From the NCBI RefSeq assembly GCF_018100785.1, contig NZ_JAGJEC010000001.1, positions 496,001-560,000 on the forward strand: 64,000 nt of DNA. The letters are read 5' to 3'. Of this stretch, positions 36,416 through 45,117 are shown one piece after another. Each line of letters starts with the position of its first letter. Positions within the stretch are counted from its first letter, which is position 1. Position numbers and translations under genes: made by a program. The stretch is from Maribacter sp. MMG018. Its GTDB lineage: Bacteria > Bacteroidota > Bacteroidia > Flavobacteriales > Flavobacteriaceae. The notes beneath the pieces were generated by a model, which was not told the DNA's origin, made no database searches, and worked only from the letters and a program-made list of their open reading frames with translations.

Positions 36416-38266
36416 ATGCAAAAAACAATAATAATATTGGCCCTTTTTATTTGTCATTTTGGGACTTCTCAAAAAATAAAAGAAAAACCCAGACCTCCTG
36501 AATTGGAAAAACTTGTTTTCAGATTAATGACCGTTCCAAATGCAGTTGACAGTAACGGTGATGGTGACCTTTCTATCGAAGAAGTACTAGCGGCACCTAA
36601 ACAATTATTAAAGTTAGATAAAAATGGTGATGGAATTTTAGATTCAAATGAAATAGGTGCATGGGAAGAACAATTACCTTTAGTACGCAATCATAATATT
36701 ACCAATTATATTGACGTAAATGGTGATGTTATCATATCCGCAGAAGAAATTAGAAATGCTTCATCCTCATTAAAATTATTAGATGCCGATGGCAACTGGC
36801 ATATCAGTAAAAAGGAAATAGAATTTAACAAACCCCCTCTTTTTCCGCTTTTTAGTAATTCTAGAATGCCTTTGAAAACATGGAAAAGGTTTAGGGGATA
36901 TATAACAGAGCTCGAAGGTCCTATCCCCCCAGGAAAGAACAAGCATGCCTACAAAGGTTACACATTGATACATGAATCAGGTGATGCCACTTTAACCCAA
37001 CAATCAGACAAAACCTATTTGTTAGATGAAAAGGGGAAAAAGGTTCATGAATGGAAACATAACGGATACTCCCCTGAAGCTTCTGTCGCCTATCTTTTAC
37101 CCAATAGTCAATTATTAAGAACATATAGCAAACATCATTGGCATAAGGACAAAAAATTCCCTGTAGGTGCTACATCGACTATTGAATTGGTTGATTGGGA
37201 AGGAAATGTTCTATGGGACTTTACGATGAGTGTAGCTGAAAAATATAGTTTTCATCATGATGTAGAAGCATTGCCAAATGGGAATATTTTAGCGATTAGA
37301 CATAACGCCTTCACGGTTGAAGAAGCTAAAGCAATGGGTTGGAATGCAGATTTAGGTAAAAGGGCCGCCTATATGATAACCAAGGATAAGACTAAGAAAA
37401 ATGGGCTCGTTTGGATGAGTAATGTTTTAGAATTAAAACCAAACCTAGTAGACGGCAGTACAGAAATTGTCTGGCAATGGAATAGTTGGGACCATCTAGT
37501 TCAAAATAAATATCCTAAGAAACAAAACTTCGGGAACATAACAGATTCTGGTAAAATACATATAAACTACCTTGATTTAGACAAAGACGTACCATATAAC
37601 GTTGGACAATTTTTTCATCTAAATACAGTAGATTATAATGCGGACTTAGACCTAATTATGTTGAGTTCTCCGACTTATGGAGAATTTTGGATTATAGATC
37701 ATAGTACCACTACCGAAGAAGCTGCAGGCAGTACAGGAGGAAAATATAAAAAAGGAGGCGACATAATTTACCGTTGGGGCAATGATGAAGCATTTGGGAA
37801 AGACATTCGAGACAATTCAACGTTGTATTGGCAACACAACGTGCATTGGATACCAGATGGTTTACCTGGCGCGGGCAATATCCTAATTTTTAATAATGGC
37901 CAACGTCGCACACTAGATGGCAAATTCGTTAAAGAAACAAAAACAACCGGTTTTGGTAGTACATACTCTAACATTTTGGAAGTTAAACTTCCAATGGATG
38001 AAACTGGAAACTTTAACCCGAACAAGAAAACCAAAATAGTTTGGTCTTGGGCCAACCCAGATAAGACCTGGTTCTATTCTCCGTTTATGAGCGGAGTTCA
38101 ACGATTACCTAACGGTAACACCATTTTCAATAGTGCTTATGATAAATACATTATAGAAGTAACACCTAATGGGAAGAAAGTTGAAGATTATAGAGTGCAA
38201 GGTTGGGGAAGATTGTATCGCATATATAAATATGGCGATGATTACCCTGGGCTTAAATTTAAATAA
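36416..38266 (+). CDS. Aryl-sulfate sulfotransferase with N-terminal EF-hands
   Basis: 616 residues with a signal peptide (cleavage near GTSQ), so periplasmic or surface-exposed. Residues 45-140 hold four EF-hand loops of calcium type (DSNGDGDLSIEE, DKNGDGILDSNE and two more degenerate ones). The rest is an arylsulfotransferase propeller (ASST family): HHDVEALPNGNILAIRHNA, WQWNSWDHLVQ, HLNTVDYN, PDGLPGAGNILIFNNG and SGVQRLPNGNTIFNS. ASST moves sulfate from a phenolic sulfate to another phenol without PAPS. The ATG at 36416 was chosen because the earlier GTG at 36386 lies in the terminator stem. Confidence 0.86.
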   Translation: MQKTIIILALFICHFGTSQKIKEKPRPPELEKLVFRLMTVPNAVDSNGDGDLSIEEVLAAPKQLLKLDKNGDGILDSNEIGAWEEQLPLVRNHNITNYIDVNGDVIISAEEIRNASSSLKLLDADGNWHISKKEIEFNKPPLFPLFSNSRMPLKTWKRFRGYITELEGPIPPGKNKHAYKGYTLIHESGDATLTQQSDKTYLLDEKGKKVHEWKHNGYSPEASVAYLLPNSQLLRTYSKHHWHKDKKFPVGATSTIELVDWEGNVLWDFTMSVAEKYSFHHDVEALPNGNILAIRHNAFTVEEAKAMGWNADLGKRAAYMITKDKTKKNGLVWMSNVLELKPNLVDGSTEIVWQWNSWDHLVQNKYPKKQNFGNITDSGKIHINYLDLDKDVPYNVGQFFHLNTVDYNADLDLIMLSSPTYGEFWIIDHSTTTEEAAGSTGGKYKKGGDIIYRWGNDEAFGKDIRDNSTLYWQHNVHWIPDGLPGAGNILIFNNGQRRTLDGKFVKETKTTGFGSTYSNILEVKLPMDETGNFNPNKKTKIVWSWANPDKTWFYSPFMSGVQRLPNGNTIFNSAYDKYIIEVTPNGKKVEDYRVQGWGRLYRIYKYGDDYPGLKFK

Positions 38267-38675
38267 ATGGCAATCATCAATTCTATCTATGCCAAGACAA
38301 AAACGTAATTGCAATTCAAAGGCTTTACATCCTATAAATTATGTTGGATGGTTCAAGCATCTCGGGTTTAGGGAGCAATTGTGGTAAAACATCTACACCT
38401 TATACAAATACATGAGTCAACATTTTACAATGGTTCCCTGGTTTTAGAACAGATTCAATGTGCGATTATTTAATAGGGATAATGATAAAGGACAACGGTA
38501 TTCTTAAGAAAGGTAAGAACAGAATTATGAATAAGTATTAAAAAACATTGTTACAGAGGACTCAAGTATTCCTAAGAAGAAATTTCGGACGATATAACTG
38601 TCTTTCGAAAACGGTCGCTGTTGGCAAATAGTATTTAGTATCAAAAAAGATTATTTCTAATTAACCAAGGAAATA
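38267..38675. other. Gene-free stretch, probably decayed sequence
   Basis: No intact ORF with family features on either strand. Short frames are broken by many stops. It leads into a sulfatase-like remnant, so it may be the rest of that dead gene, but I could not recognise sulfatase N-terminal motifs here. Confidence 0.5.
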
Positions 38676-38870
38676 TGGGGCTTAAGAAAAGAAGATTGGA
38701 AAATTGCAAATCAAAAAGATGTTTCAAAAAAAGGATTCTTTCAACTTTTTAACTTAAAACAAGATATGTATGAACAACAAAACTTCGCTAGTGAATATCT
38801 AGAAATGTGTTCCAATCTAATTCAAGATCGGAAGTTTAGAAATAGATGTATTGTTTTTAGAAAATTTTGA
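38676..38870 (+). pseudogene. C-terminal remnant of an S1-type sulfatase
   Basis: One frame of 64 codons up to a TGA reads WGLRKEDWKIANQK and then FFQLFNLKQDMYEQQNFASE. This matches the C-terminal pattern of formylglycine sulfatases (R-x-x-DWK, then LYNLxxDPxExxNLA). No start codon or upstream catalytic part is intact. Two other sulfate-acting genes flank it, so a lost sulfatase of the same cluster is likely. Confidence 0.55.
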
Positions 38871-38891
38871 ATAATTAAAAACACAGAATAA

Positions 38892-39743
38892 TTGAAAAAA
38901 TCAAGAACTAAAGTAGTGCTCTTAGGTACTGGTACCCCAGTAATGGTGAGTGGTCGCTATCAAAGTTCATTAGCAATAATTGTTGATGAGACTTCATATA
39001 TCGTTGATTGTGGTAGTGGTATTCTAGAACGCCTTTCAAATGCCCGCGCAAGGGGCATTAAAGGACTGGAAAATAAAAAATTAACACGTTTGTTCATTAC
39101 CCATTTTCATCCAGATCATACCGTAGGCCTGCCTGCGTTTATGATTTGTCCCTGGAATGCGGAAAGATGGGATACACTTAAAATTTTCGGGCCCAAGGGT
39201 ATTGAAAAAAAAGTGAATGGGCTATTGGACGTTTTTGAAGATGGCATCAATGAACATCTAAATAGTAACCCAAAATTTATGTCTCCTATAGATATAGAAC
39301 CAAAAGCATATACACAAGGCATTATTTATAAAGATGATTTGGTCAAAGTTGAGGCCATTCCAGTTGAACATGGTAATTTGGAGGCATATGCCTTCAAATT
39401 TATTACTCCAGACAAAACAATAGTAGTTTCCGGTGATACCTGTCCCAGAGGAGAACTATATGAAAAAGCCATGGACTGTGATATTTTGGTTCATGAAGTT
39501 TATTGCGAAAGTGCAATAAAAAAAGGAAAAGGAGTCGTACAAGAATATTTTAAAAGAGTACATACTGGTGGTGTTGAATTGGGAAAAGTAGCCAATAGAA
39601 TAAAACCAAAAAAGTTAGTCTTGACCCATCAGATTGCATATGGTCTTTCTAATGAAGAGGCAGAAAAACAGATTTTAAAAGAAGTTCAAATGAATTTTTC
39701 AGGAGAGGTAATCTATGGTAATGATTTAGACGTGATCGAATAA
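38892..39743 (+). CDS. Metallo-beta-lactamase-fold hydrolase, arylsulfatase AtsA/RNase Z type
   Basis: 283 residues from a TTG start; a stop codon directly precedes it in frame. The start KVVLLGTGTPV and the zinc motif THFHPDHTVG (His71, His73, Asp75, His76) place it in the RNase Z-like group. Further ligands are in VEHGN, SGDTCP and LTHQIA. The segment LPAFMICPW followed by LKIFGPKG resembles the subgroup of the MBL-fold arylsulfatase AtsA of Pseudoalteromonas carrageenovora (sulfatase family S4). There is no signal peptide, so it would act in the cytoplasm. Context favours arylsulfatase over tRNA processing, but activity is inferred. Confidence 0.72.
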   Translation: MKKSRTKVVLLGTGTPVMVSGRYQSSLAIIVDETSYIVDCGSGILERLSNARARGIKGLENKKLTRLFITHFHPDHTVGLPAFMICPWNAERWDTLKIFGPKGIEKKVNGLLDVFEDGINEHLNSNPKFMSPIDIEPKAYTQGIIYKDDLVKVEAIPVEHGNLEAYAFKFITPDKTIVVSGDTCPRGELYEKAMDCDILVHEVYCESAIKKGKGVVQEYFKRVHTGGVELGKVANRIKPKKLVLTHQIAYGLSNEEAEKQILKEVQMNFSGEVIYGNDLDVIE

Positions 39744-39750
39744 AAAGATA

Positions 39751-41505
39751 ATGATTTCAATACCAATTATAAATAGAGTAAAGCATTACAACTTTAAGTT
39801 GTTCCAGTCTGACTTAATTTCTGGGCTAACTGTTGGCGTAATGATAGTACCTCAGGGCATGGCTTACGCTATGCTTGCCGGTGTACCTCCTATTTATGGA
39901 TTGTACGGTGCCATAGTCCCACTTTTTTTGTATGCTATTTTTGGTACATCACATGCTATGGCCATAGGGCCCGTAGCAATTTCATCATTGTTAATTTTTG
40001 CAGGCATAAGTGAAATAGCGGTGCCCGGTTCTCCCGAATTTATTTCATTCGTGATTTTGTCCGGTTTTTTTATAGGGCTCCTTAAGCTTCTAACTAGTAT
40101 AATGCGATTAGGGTTTTTGGTCAATTTTTTATCAAAACCTGTGATTATTGGTTTTACTTCCGCTGCAGCAATAATTATAGCCATTAGTCAAGTGAAGTAT
40201 GTGCTTGGTGTACATATTCCGACAAGTTCATCTTTATTAAGTACTATTCAGGGTTTAAGTTCAGAAATAGATAACACTAATGTGGCAACGGCATTGGTTT
40301 GCATTAGTGGTATTACATTAATGTTATTATTAAAAAAGCTGAACAAAAAAATACCTGGCGCCTTATTGGTTGTGATATTGAGTGTAGCGGTAGTCTCTCT
40401 ATTCCATTTAGAAGACTATGGCATTACAATTGTTAAAGAAGTACCTAAGGGTTTCCCTTCTTTTTTAGTGCCAAACTTCACCATAGAAAATATTCGTTTG
40501 GTAATGCCTACGGTCTTGACCGTAACAGTAATCAGCATTGTAGAGTCAATAAGTATTGCCAAGGTTTGGGAGTCTAAATATAATGCAACTCAAGATCCAA
40601 AAAATAGATATAAGATAGATGCAAACCAAGAATTATTTGCCCTTGGTATTGCTAAAATTGGTGGTTCCTTTTTTCAAGCTTTGCCTTCTTCAGGAAGCTT
40701 TACTCGCTCAGCAATAAACCATGAGAGCGGAGCAAAAACACAAATTTCATCAATAATTACTGCGCTTTTCGTCACGCTGGTATTGTTGTTTTTTACGCCG
40801 CTATTTTATTATTTGCCCCAAGCCATATTGGCTGCTATTATTTTAGTATCCGTTGTGGGGCTGTTTGAATACAAAGAGGCATTTTCATTATGGAAAACCC
40901 ATAGAAGCGACTTCTATATGCTGTTGACTTCTTTTATATTAACACTTGTAGTTGGTATTAAAGAAGGGGTGTTTGCCGGTATATTTTTATCCATTATTGT
41001 TGTTGTTTATCGCTTGGCAAAACCAGACATCCTTGTGTTGGGCAAATTACCAAACACAAGCCATTTTAGATGTATTCACAGATATCCTGAAGCTGAGCAA
41101 GTCAAAAATTGTAAAATCATTCGATTCAACGGTCAACTATTCTTTGCTAATAGTGATTATTTGAAAGATTTTATTGTAAGCGTCATAACTGAAAACAGTA
41201 ACATCAAAGTACTCATCATAGATGCTTCGAATATTCATGATGTAGATTCTACAGGAATAAAAATGCTAAAAGAAGTTAAAGAGCTTCTGGAAGCAAAAGA
41301 CATCCATTTTTATTTTGCTAATACGATAGGTTCTTTTAGAGACCGGCTACATAGGGCTGGTTTAACACAAAAAATAGTCGGTAAAAATCATTTTATGTCA
41401 ATTCTGGAGGCCGTTGAATATTCTCAAGAACAAATTCCCGAACAAGAAAAAACAATGAATAACAACGTGGTCTATGCAATCTCATCCGTAACCACCAAAT
41501 TTTAA
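39751..41505 (+). CDS. SulP-family anion transporter with STAS domain
   Basis: 584 residues. The membrane domain starts DLISGLTVGVMIVPQGMAYA and YGLYGAIVPLFLYAIFGTS, signature sequences of SulP proteins, and has 12-14 predicted membrane segments. The C-terminal STAS domain (about residues 440-560) has IDASNIHDVDSTGIKML. SulP proteins carry sulfate, bicarbonate or dicarboxylates. In this operon, 7 bp after the MBL hydrolase and 6 bp before an aromatic-acid porter, sulfate exchange linked to ester hydrolysis is a reasonable guess. Confidence 0.9.
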   Translation: MISIPIINRVKHYNFKLFQSDLISGLTVGVMIVPQGMAYAMLAGVPPIYGLYGAIVPLFLYAIFGTSHAMAIGPVAISSLLIFAGISEIAVPGSPEFISFVILSGFFIGLLKLLTSIMRLGFLVNFLSKPVIIGFTSAAAIIIAISQVKYVLGVHIPTSSSLLSTIQGLSSEIDNTNVATALVCISGITLMLLLKKLNKKIPGALLVVILSVAVVSLFHLEDYGITIVKEVPKGFPSFLVPNFTIENIRLVMPTVLTVTVISIVESISIAKVWESKYNATQDPKNRYKIDANQELFALGIAKIGGSFFQALPSSGSFTRSAINHESGAKTQISSIITALFVTLVLLFFTPLFYYLPQAILAAIILVSVVGLFEYKEAFSLWKTHRSDFYMLLTSFILTLVVGIKEGVFAGIFLSIIVVVYRLAKPDILVLGKLPNTSHFRCIHRYPEAEQVKNCKIIRFNGQLFFANSDYLKDFIVSVITENSNIKVLIIDASNIHDVDSTGIKMLKEVKELLEAKDIHFYFANTIGSFRDRLHRAGLTQKIVGKNHFMSILEAVEYSQEQIPEQEKTMNNNVVYAISSVTTKF

Positions 41506-41511
41506 AAGATC

Positions 41512-42849
41512 ATGACCACATTAGATATAAACCAAATAATAGATAAGGCTAAAGCCACGCCATTTCTAGTTCACATAGTTGTTCTTGGATGTTTGTGCTC
41601 AATTATTGAAGGTTTTGAGATGATAGTTTTGGGTATGATTATACCAAATCTTGCAAAGGATTGGGGCTTAAAACCAGAAGACTTCGAATATGCACATCTA
41701 GCCGTTCTATTCGGAATTTTAGCAGGCTCTATTTTTGCCGGAATCCTCATGGATAAAATTGGCCGAAGAAAATCAATGCTACTTATGTTTGGTCTGGGTA
41801 CTATTGGTATGGGGGTAAGTTTTTTCCTTGAAAATATGACACAGCTGATTATACTAAGGTTTTTGACAGGATTGGGGGCCGGAGGTTCGTTGCCGATCGC
41901 GTTGGCAATAGTAACCGAATATTCTCCTAAAAAGGTTAGAAACATGTTAGCCGTATTGGTATATGCCGGAGCCCCATTTGCCACTACCGTTGGCGGGTAT
42001 ATAGGTCCTCATTTCATTGAAATGTACGATTGGAAGGGGATGTTTCTTTTAGGCTTTATGATGTCTTTGCCAATTTTTCTTTGGATGGTCTTTTTCTTAC
42101 CTGAATCATTAAAATACCTAGTAGCCAAAGAGAAAAATACAGAGAAGGCAAAAAAATTATTAATCAAAGTTGATAGCTCCATAACTATTGCCGAAACGGA
42201 TCGACTGTTTATCAATGAAAAATCGATTGCAAAAAGTCCTATTGGAGCACTGTTTTCTGAAGGTAGGTCTATTGTTACCTTCTTATTATGGATTGCATTT
42301 ATTGGCGGTCAGTTCATCGTTTATTTTATGTCGCTATGGCTACCGACAATTTTACAAAATAATGGTTGGGAACAAAATCTAAGTTTAAACGCAATCGGTC
42401 ATTACTATTTAGGTGCTGGAATTGGTGGAATTATTATTGGCTGGATGGCAGACCGATGGGGGTCCGCAAAAGTTTTGGCCATAGCTTTTCCTCTTGCCGC
42501 ATTGCTATATTTTTGGTTAGGACAAGTTGTTGACGACCCGGATATGTGGTTTATCATAGCGCCATTTGCAGGAGCCGTAAGTGTTGGTGCAATGATGGCA
42601 AAAGCTCCCTTTGCTGCTAGTCTTTATCCAACAACAATTAGAGGAACAGGTATAGGTACGGCAATGGGCGTTGGTCGTATCGGTGGTTTGCTGACTCCTG
42701 GGGTTGGTGCCGCATTGGTAGCCGCCAACGTGACTGCTGCCCAATTTTATAACATAGCTACAATTGCCCCGATAATATGTGCTAGTGCAATACTCGTCAT
42801 TTTGTTGATTACCAGGAAAAAGAAATTCGGCATAGATAATATTCAATAA
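41512..42849 (+). CDS. MFS transporter, aromatic acid:H+ symporter type
   Basis: 445 residues with 12 predicted membrane segments. IIEGFEMIVLGMIIPNLAKDW in helix 1 and LMDKIGRRKSMLLMFG after helix 2 fit the AAHS family (PcaK/BenK/VanK-like). The second half has GWMADRWGSAKVLA and YPTTIRGTGIGTAMGVGRIGG. It likely brings a substituted benzoate or related aromatic acid through the inner membrane. It is 6 bp after the SulP gene and 29 bp before the aldehyde dehydrogenase. Confidence 0.88.
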   Translation: MTTLDINQIIDKAKATPFLVHIVVLGCLCSIIEGFEMIVLGMIIPNLAKDWGLKPEDFEYAHLAVLFGILAGSIFAGILMDKIGRRKSMLLMFGLGTIGMGVSFFLENMTQLIILRFLTGLGAGGSLPIALAIVTEYSPKKVRNMLAVLVYAGAPFATTVGGYIGPHFIEMYDWKGMFLLGFMMSLPIFLWMVFFLPESLKYLVAKEKNTEKAKKLLIKVDSSITIAETDRLFINEKSIAKSPIGALFSEGRSIVTFLLWIAFIGGQFIVYFMSLWLPTILQNNGWEQNLSLNAIGHYYLGAGIGGIIIGWMADRWGSAKVLAIAFPLAALLYFWLGQVVDDPDMWFIIAPFAGAVSVGAMMAKAPFAASLYPTTIRGTGIGTAMGVGRIGGLLTPGVGAALVAANVTAAQFYNIATIAPIICASAILVILLITRKKKFGIDNIQ

Positions 42850-42878
42850 ATTCAATTATACCCTAAAAACACCAAAAT

Positions 42879-44330
42879 ATGTATAGTTCTTATATAAATG
42901 GAAAATGGACTGCTATGGGCGAGAATTTTGAAACCACCAGCCCAGTAACCAATAAACCATTCGCTACTGTTATTGGTTGCGATGCAGAAGATGCTAGGGC
43001 GGCCATCAAAGCAGCGAAAACGGCATTTCCATTATGGTCAGGTTTGAGTGCTGAAGAGCGTAGTCATTACCTGATCAAAGTAGCGGAAGCTCTTGAGGAA
43101 ATGGTTGAGGAGATTGAAGATATATTAATAGATGAGGTTGGCTCTTGGATCGGGAAAGCAAAATTTGAATGCCTTACCACACCTAAGTTATTTCGTGCAG
43201 CAGCAGACCTTACTAAAACCGTAAAAGGTTATGAGCTAGTATCGCCTGCTGGCAAAAAGAGCATGGTAGTAAAAGAACCTATGGGAGTGGTCAGTGTTAT
43301 CACACCGTGGAATATGCCCTTAAACCTTTCATCAAGAACCACATCTAGTATTCTAGCGGTAGGTAATACCGTAATATTAAAGCCTGCCGAATTATCTCCT
43401 TTGTCAGGAGGATGGGTTTTGGCAAAAGCCTTTGAAAAAGCTGGTGTTCCTAAAGGTGTATTTAATGTTCTTTTGTGCTCCAAACAAAATGTAGAGAAAG
43501 TTGGTGATGTTATGGTTACGGACCCCTCTATTAAGGCCATAAGTTTTACGGGGTCCACAGGTGTGGGTAAGCATATCGCTGCAAAAGCCGGAAGTCTTTT
43601 AAAAAAGGTTAGTATGGAGCTCGGCGGTAAAGATGCGATGATTATTTTAGACGATGCGGATTTAGATATAGCCGTAAACGCAGCTGTTTTTGCCTCCTTT
43701 AATCATTCTGGTCAAATCTGTATGGGTACCAAGCGTATCTATGTACATGAAAAACTAACTACCGAATTTACTGACCGTTTTGTTGCTAAAACTAAGAAAC
43801 TTGGTTACGGTGATGTGCGAGATTTAAATAAGCCCATTGCTCCCCTGATCAATGAAACCCAAATTAGGAAAATTGACGAACAAGTAATAGATGCAGTTGC
43901 TAAAGGAGCAACTGTTTTAGCTGGCGGAAAAAGAGATGGCATGTATTACCTGCCCACAATTCTTACTGGGGTAACTTCCAATATGAGCACTTTTGACGAA
44001 GAAGCCTTTGGTCCTTTAGTATCTATATACGTTTTTTCAACTATCGAAGAAGCTATTGATCAAGTGAATGCCTCTAAATATGGTCTTTCAGGCGCTGTAA
44101 TTACTAAAGATACAGTTAAAGGGTATGAAGTAGCCAGGAAAATTGAAAGTGGAATGTGCCATGTAAATGACGGTACTATCTATGCTGAAGCTTTAGCCCC
44201 TTTTGGGGGTGTTAAAAATAGTGGTATCGGGCGTTACGGTGGTCAAGCGTCAATAGATAGTTTTACGACAACGAAATGGATTACAATTGCCGATAAAGGT
44301 ATTCAATATCCACCAGCATTCATGGAATAA
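42879..44330 (+). CDS. Aldehyde dehydrogenase, benzaldehyde/vanillin type
   Basis: NAD(P)-dependent oxidation of an aldehyde to the acid. 483 residues. Catalytic features are the glutamate in SMELGGKDAMI and the cysteine in HSGQICMGTKR, with the asparagine in TPWNMPL. The end of the protein, FGGVKNSGIGRYGGQASIDSF, follows the pattern of benzaldehyde and vanillin dehydrogenases. Given pobA nearby, 4-hydroxybenzaldehyde is a likely substrate, giving 4-hydroxybenzoate. The gene is 12 bp before the SDR gene. Confidence 0.9.
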   Translation: MYSSYINGKWTAMGENFETTSPVTNKPFATVIGCDAEDARAAIKAAKTAFPLWSGLSAEERSHYLIKVAEALEEMVEEIEDILIDEVGSWIGKAKFECLTTPKLFRAAADLTKTVKGYELVSPAGKKSMVVKEPMGVVSVITPWNMPLNLSSRTTSSILAVGNTVILKPAELSPLSGGWVLAKAFEKAGVPKGVFNVLLCSKQNVEKVGDVMVTDPSIKAISFTGSTGVGKHIAAKAGSLLKKVSMELGGKDAMIILDDADLDIAVNAAVFASFNHSGQICMGTKRIYVHEKLTTEFTDRFVAKTKKLGYGDVRDLNKPIAPLINETQIRKIDEQVIDAVAKGATVLAGGKRDGMYYLPTILTGVTSNMSTFDEEAFGPLVSIYVFSTIEEAIDQVNASKYGLSGAVITKDTVKGYEVARKIESGMCHVNDGTIYAEALAPFGGVKNSGIGRYGGQASIDSFTTTKWITIADKGIQYPPAFME

Positions 44331-44342
44331 AAATAAAACAAA

Positions 44343-45107
44343 ATGAACAAAACAATAATAATAACGGGGTGTTCTTCAGGAATAGGAGCAGAAACAGCAA
44401 GGCAGCTTAAAGCACAAGGCATGACCGTAGTCGGCTTCGACTTAAAAAAACCCGAAGCTAACGTCGACGTATATATTCCTATGGACTTAAGTGATTATTC
44501 CTCTATTGATAAGGCCGTAGAAGCACTAAAAGTAAAAGGTGATGCACTATATAACGTAGCAGGGGTTCCCCCAACATTACCTACTGATATCCAAATTAAA
44601 GTGAATTTTTTTGGACTGCGCCATTTTACCAACCTTATGATTCCTAAATTAAATTCGAACGCTTCAATTATAAATTTAGCTTCATTGGCTGGTGCTAATT
44701 GGCTTAATAATATAGATCACATTAATTCTTTGTTCGCAATTGAAAACCCAGATGAAGCAGAACAGTTTTTAATAGAAAATAATTTGAACGATGTAGCTAC
44801 CTATGCCTTTTCAAAAGAGGCCGTCATTGCATGGTCCCTTAAAGTATCGGATAAATGGAAAGAAAAAGGTATCACTGTAAAATCTGTAAGTCCAGGTCCA
44901 ATAAAAACACCTATTCTTAAAGATTTTGAAGCAACAATCGTAAAAAAACAAGTAAGTCTTCCTGAGGAATATAAAGGTGAGACAAGAGATATTGCCGCAA
45001 TGCTTTGTTTTTTATGTAGTGATGGTGGTAGATGGGTTAATGGCACAGATATTCTTATGGATGGAGGCTTAAAGGCTTCAAGGTTGAAATCATCATTGTT
45101 CAATTAA
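44343..45107 (+). CDS. Short-chain dehydrogenase, coniferyl/aryl-alcohol dehydrogenase type
   Basis: 254 residues. The cofactor motif TGCSSGIGAETA is at residues 8-19, and the second strand ends VVGFDLKKPE, whose aspartate favours NAD. The catalytic serine lies in INLASLAGANW and the motif YAFSK follows. The pattern DVYIPMDLSD and the long insertion before the tyrosine match coniferyl-alcohol dehydrogenase/3-alpha-HSD proteins. It probably oxidises an aryl alcohol to the aldehyde used by the preceding gene product. Confidence 0.85.
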   Translation: MNKTIIITGCSSGIGAETARQLKAQGMTVVGFDLKKPEANVDVYIPMDLSDYSSIDKAVEALKVKGDALYNVAGVPPTLPTDIQIKVNFFGLRHFTNLMIPKLNSNASIINLASLAGANWLNNIDHINSLFAIENPDEAEQFLIENNLNDVATYAFSKEAVIAWSLKVSDKWKEKGITVKSVSPGPIKTPILKDFEATIVKKQVSLPEEYKGETRDIAAMLCFLCSDGGRWVNGTDILMDGGLKASRLKSSLFN

Positions 45108-45117
45108 AATAATTGGT

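Noticed and set aside
38892-39743. tRNA-processing RNase Z
   Set aside because: The motif fits, but operon context and the AtsA-like middle segment favour an ester hydrolase. Kept as an alternative only.
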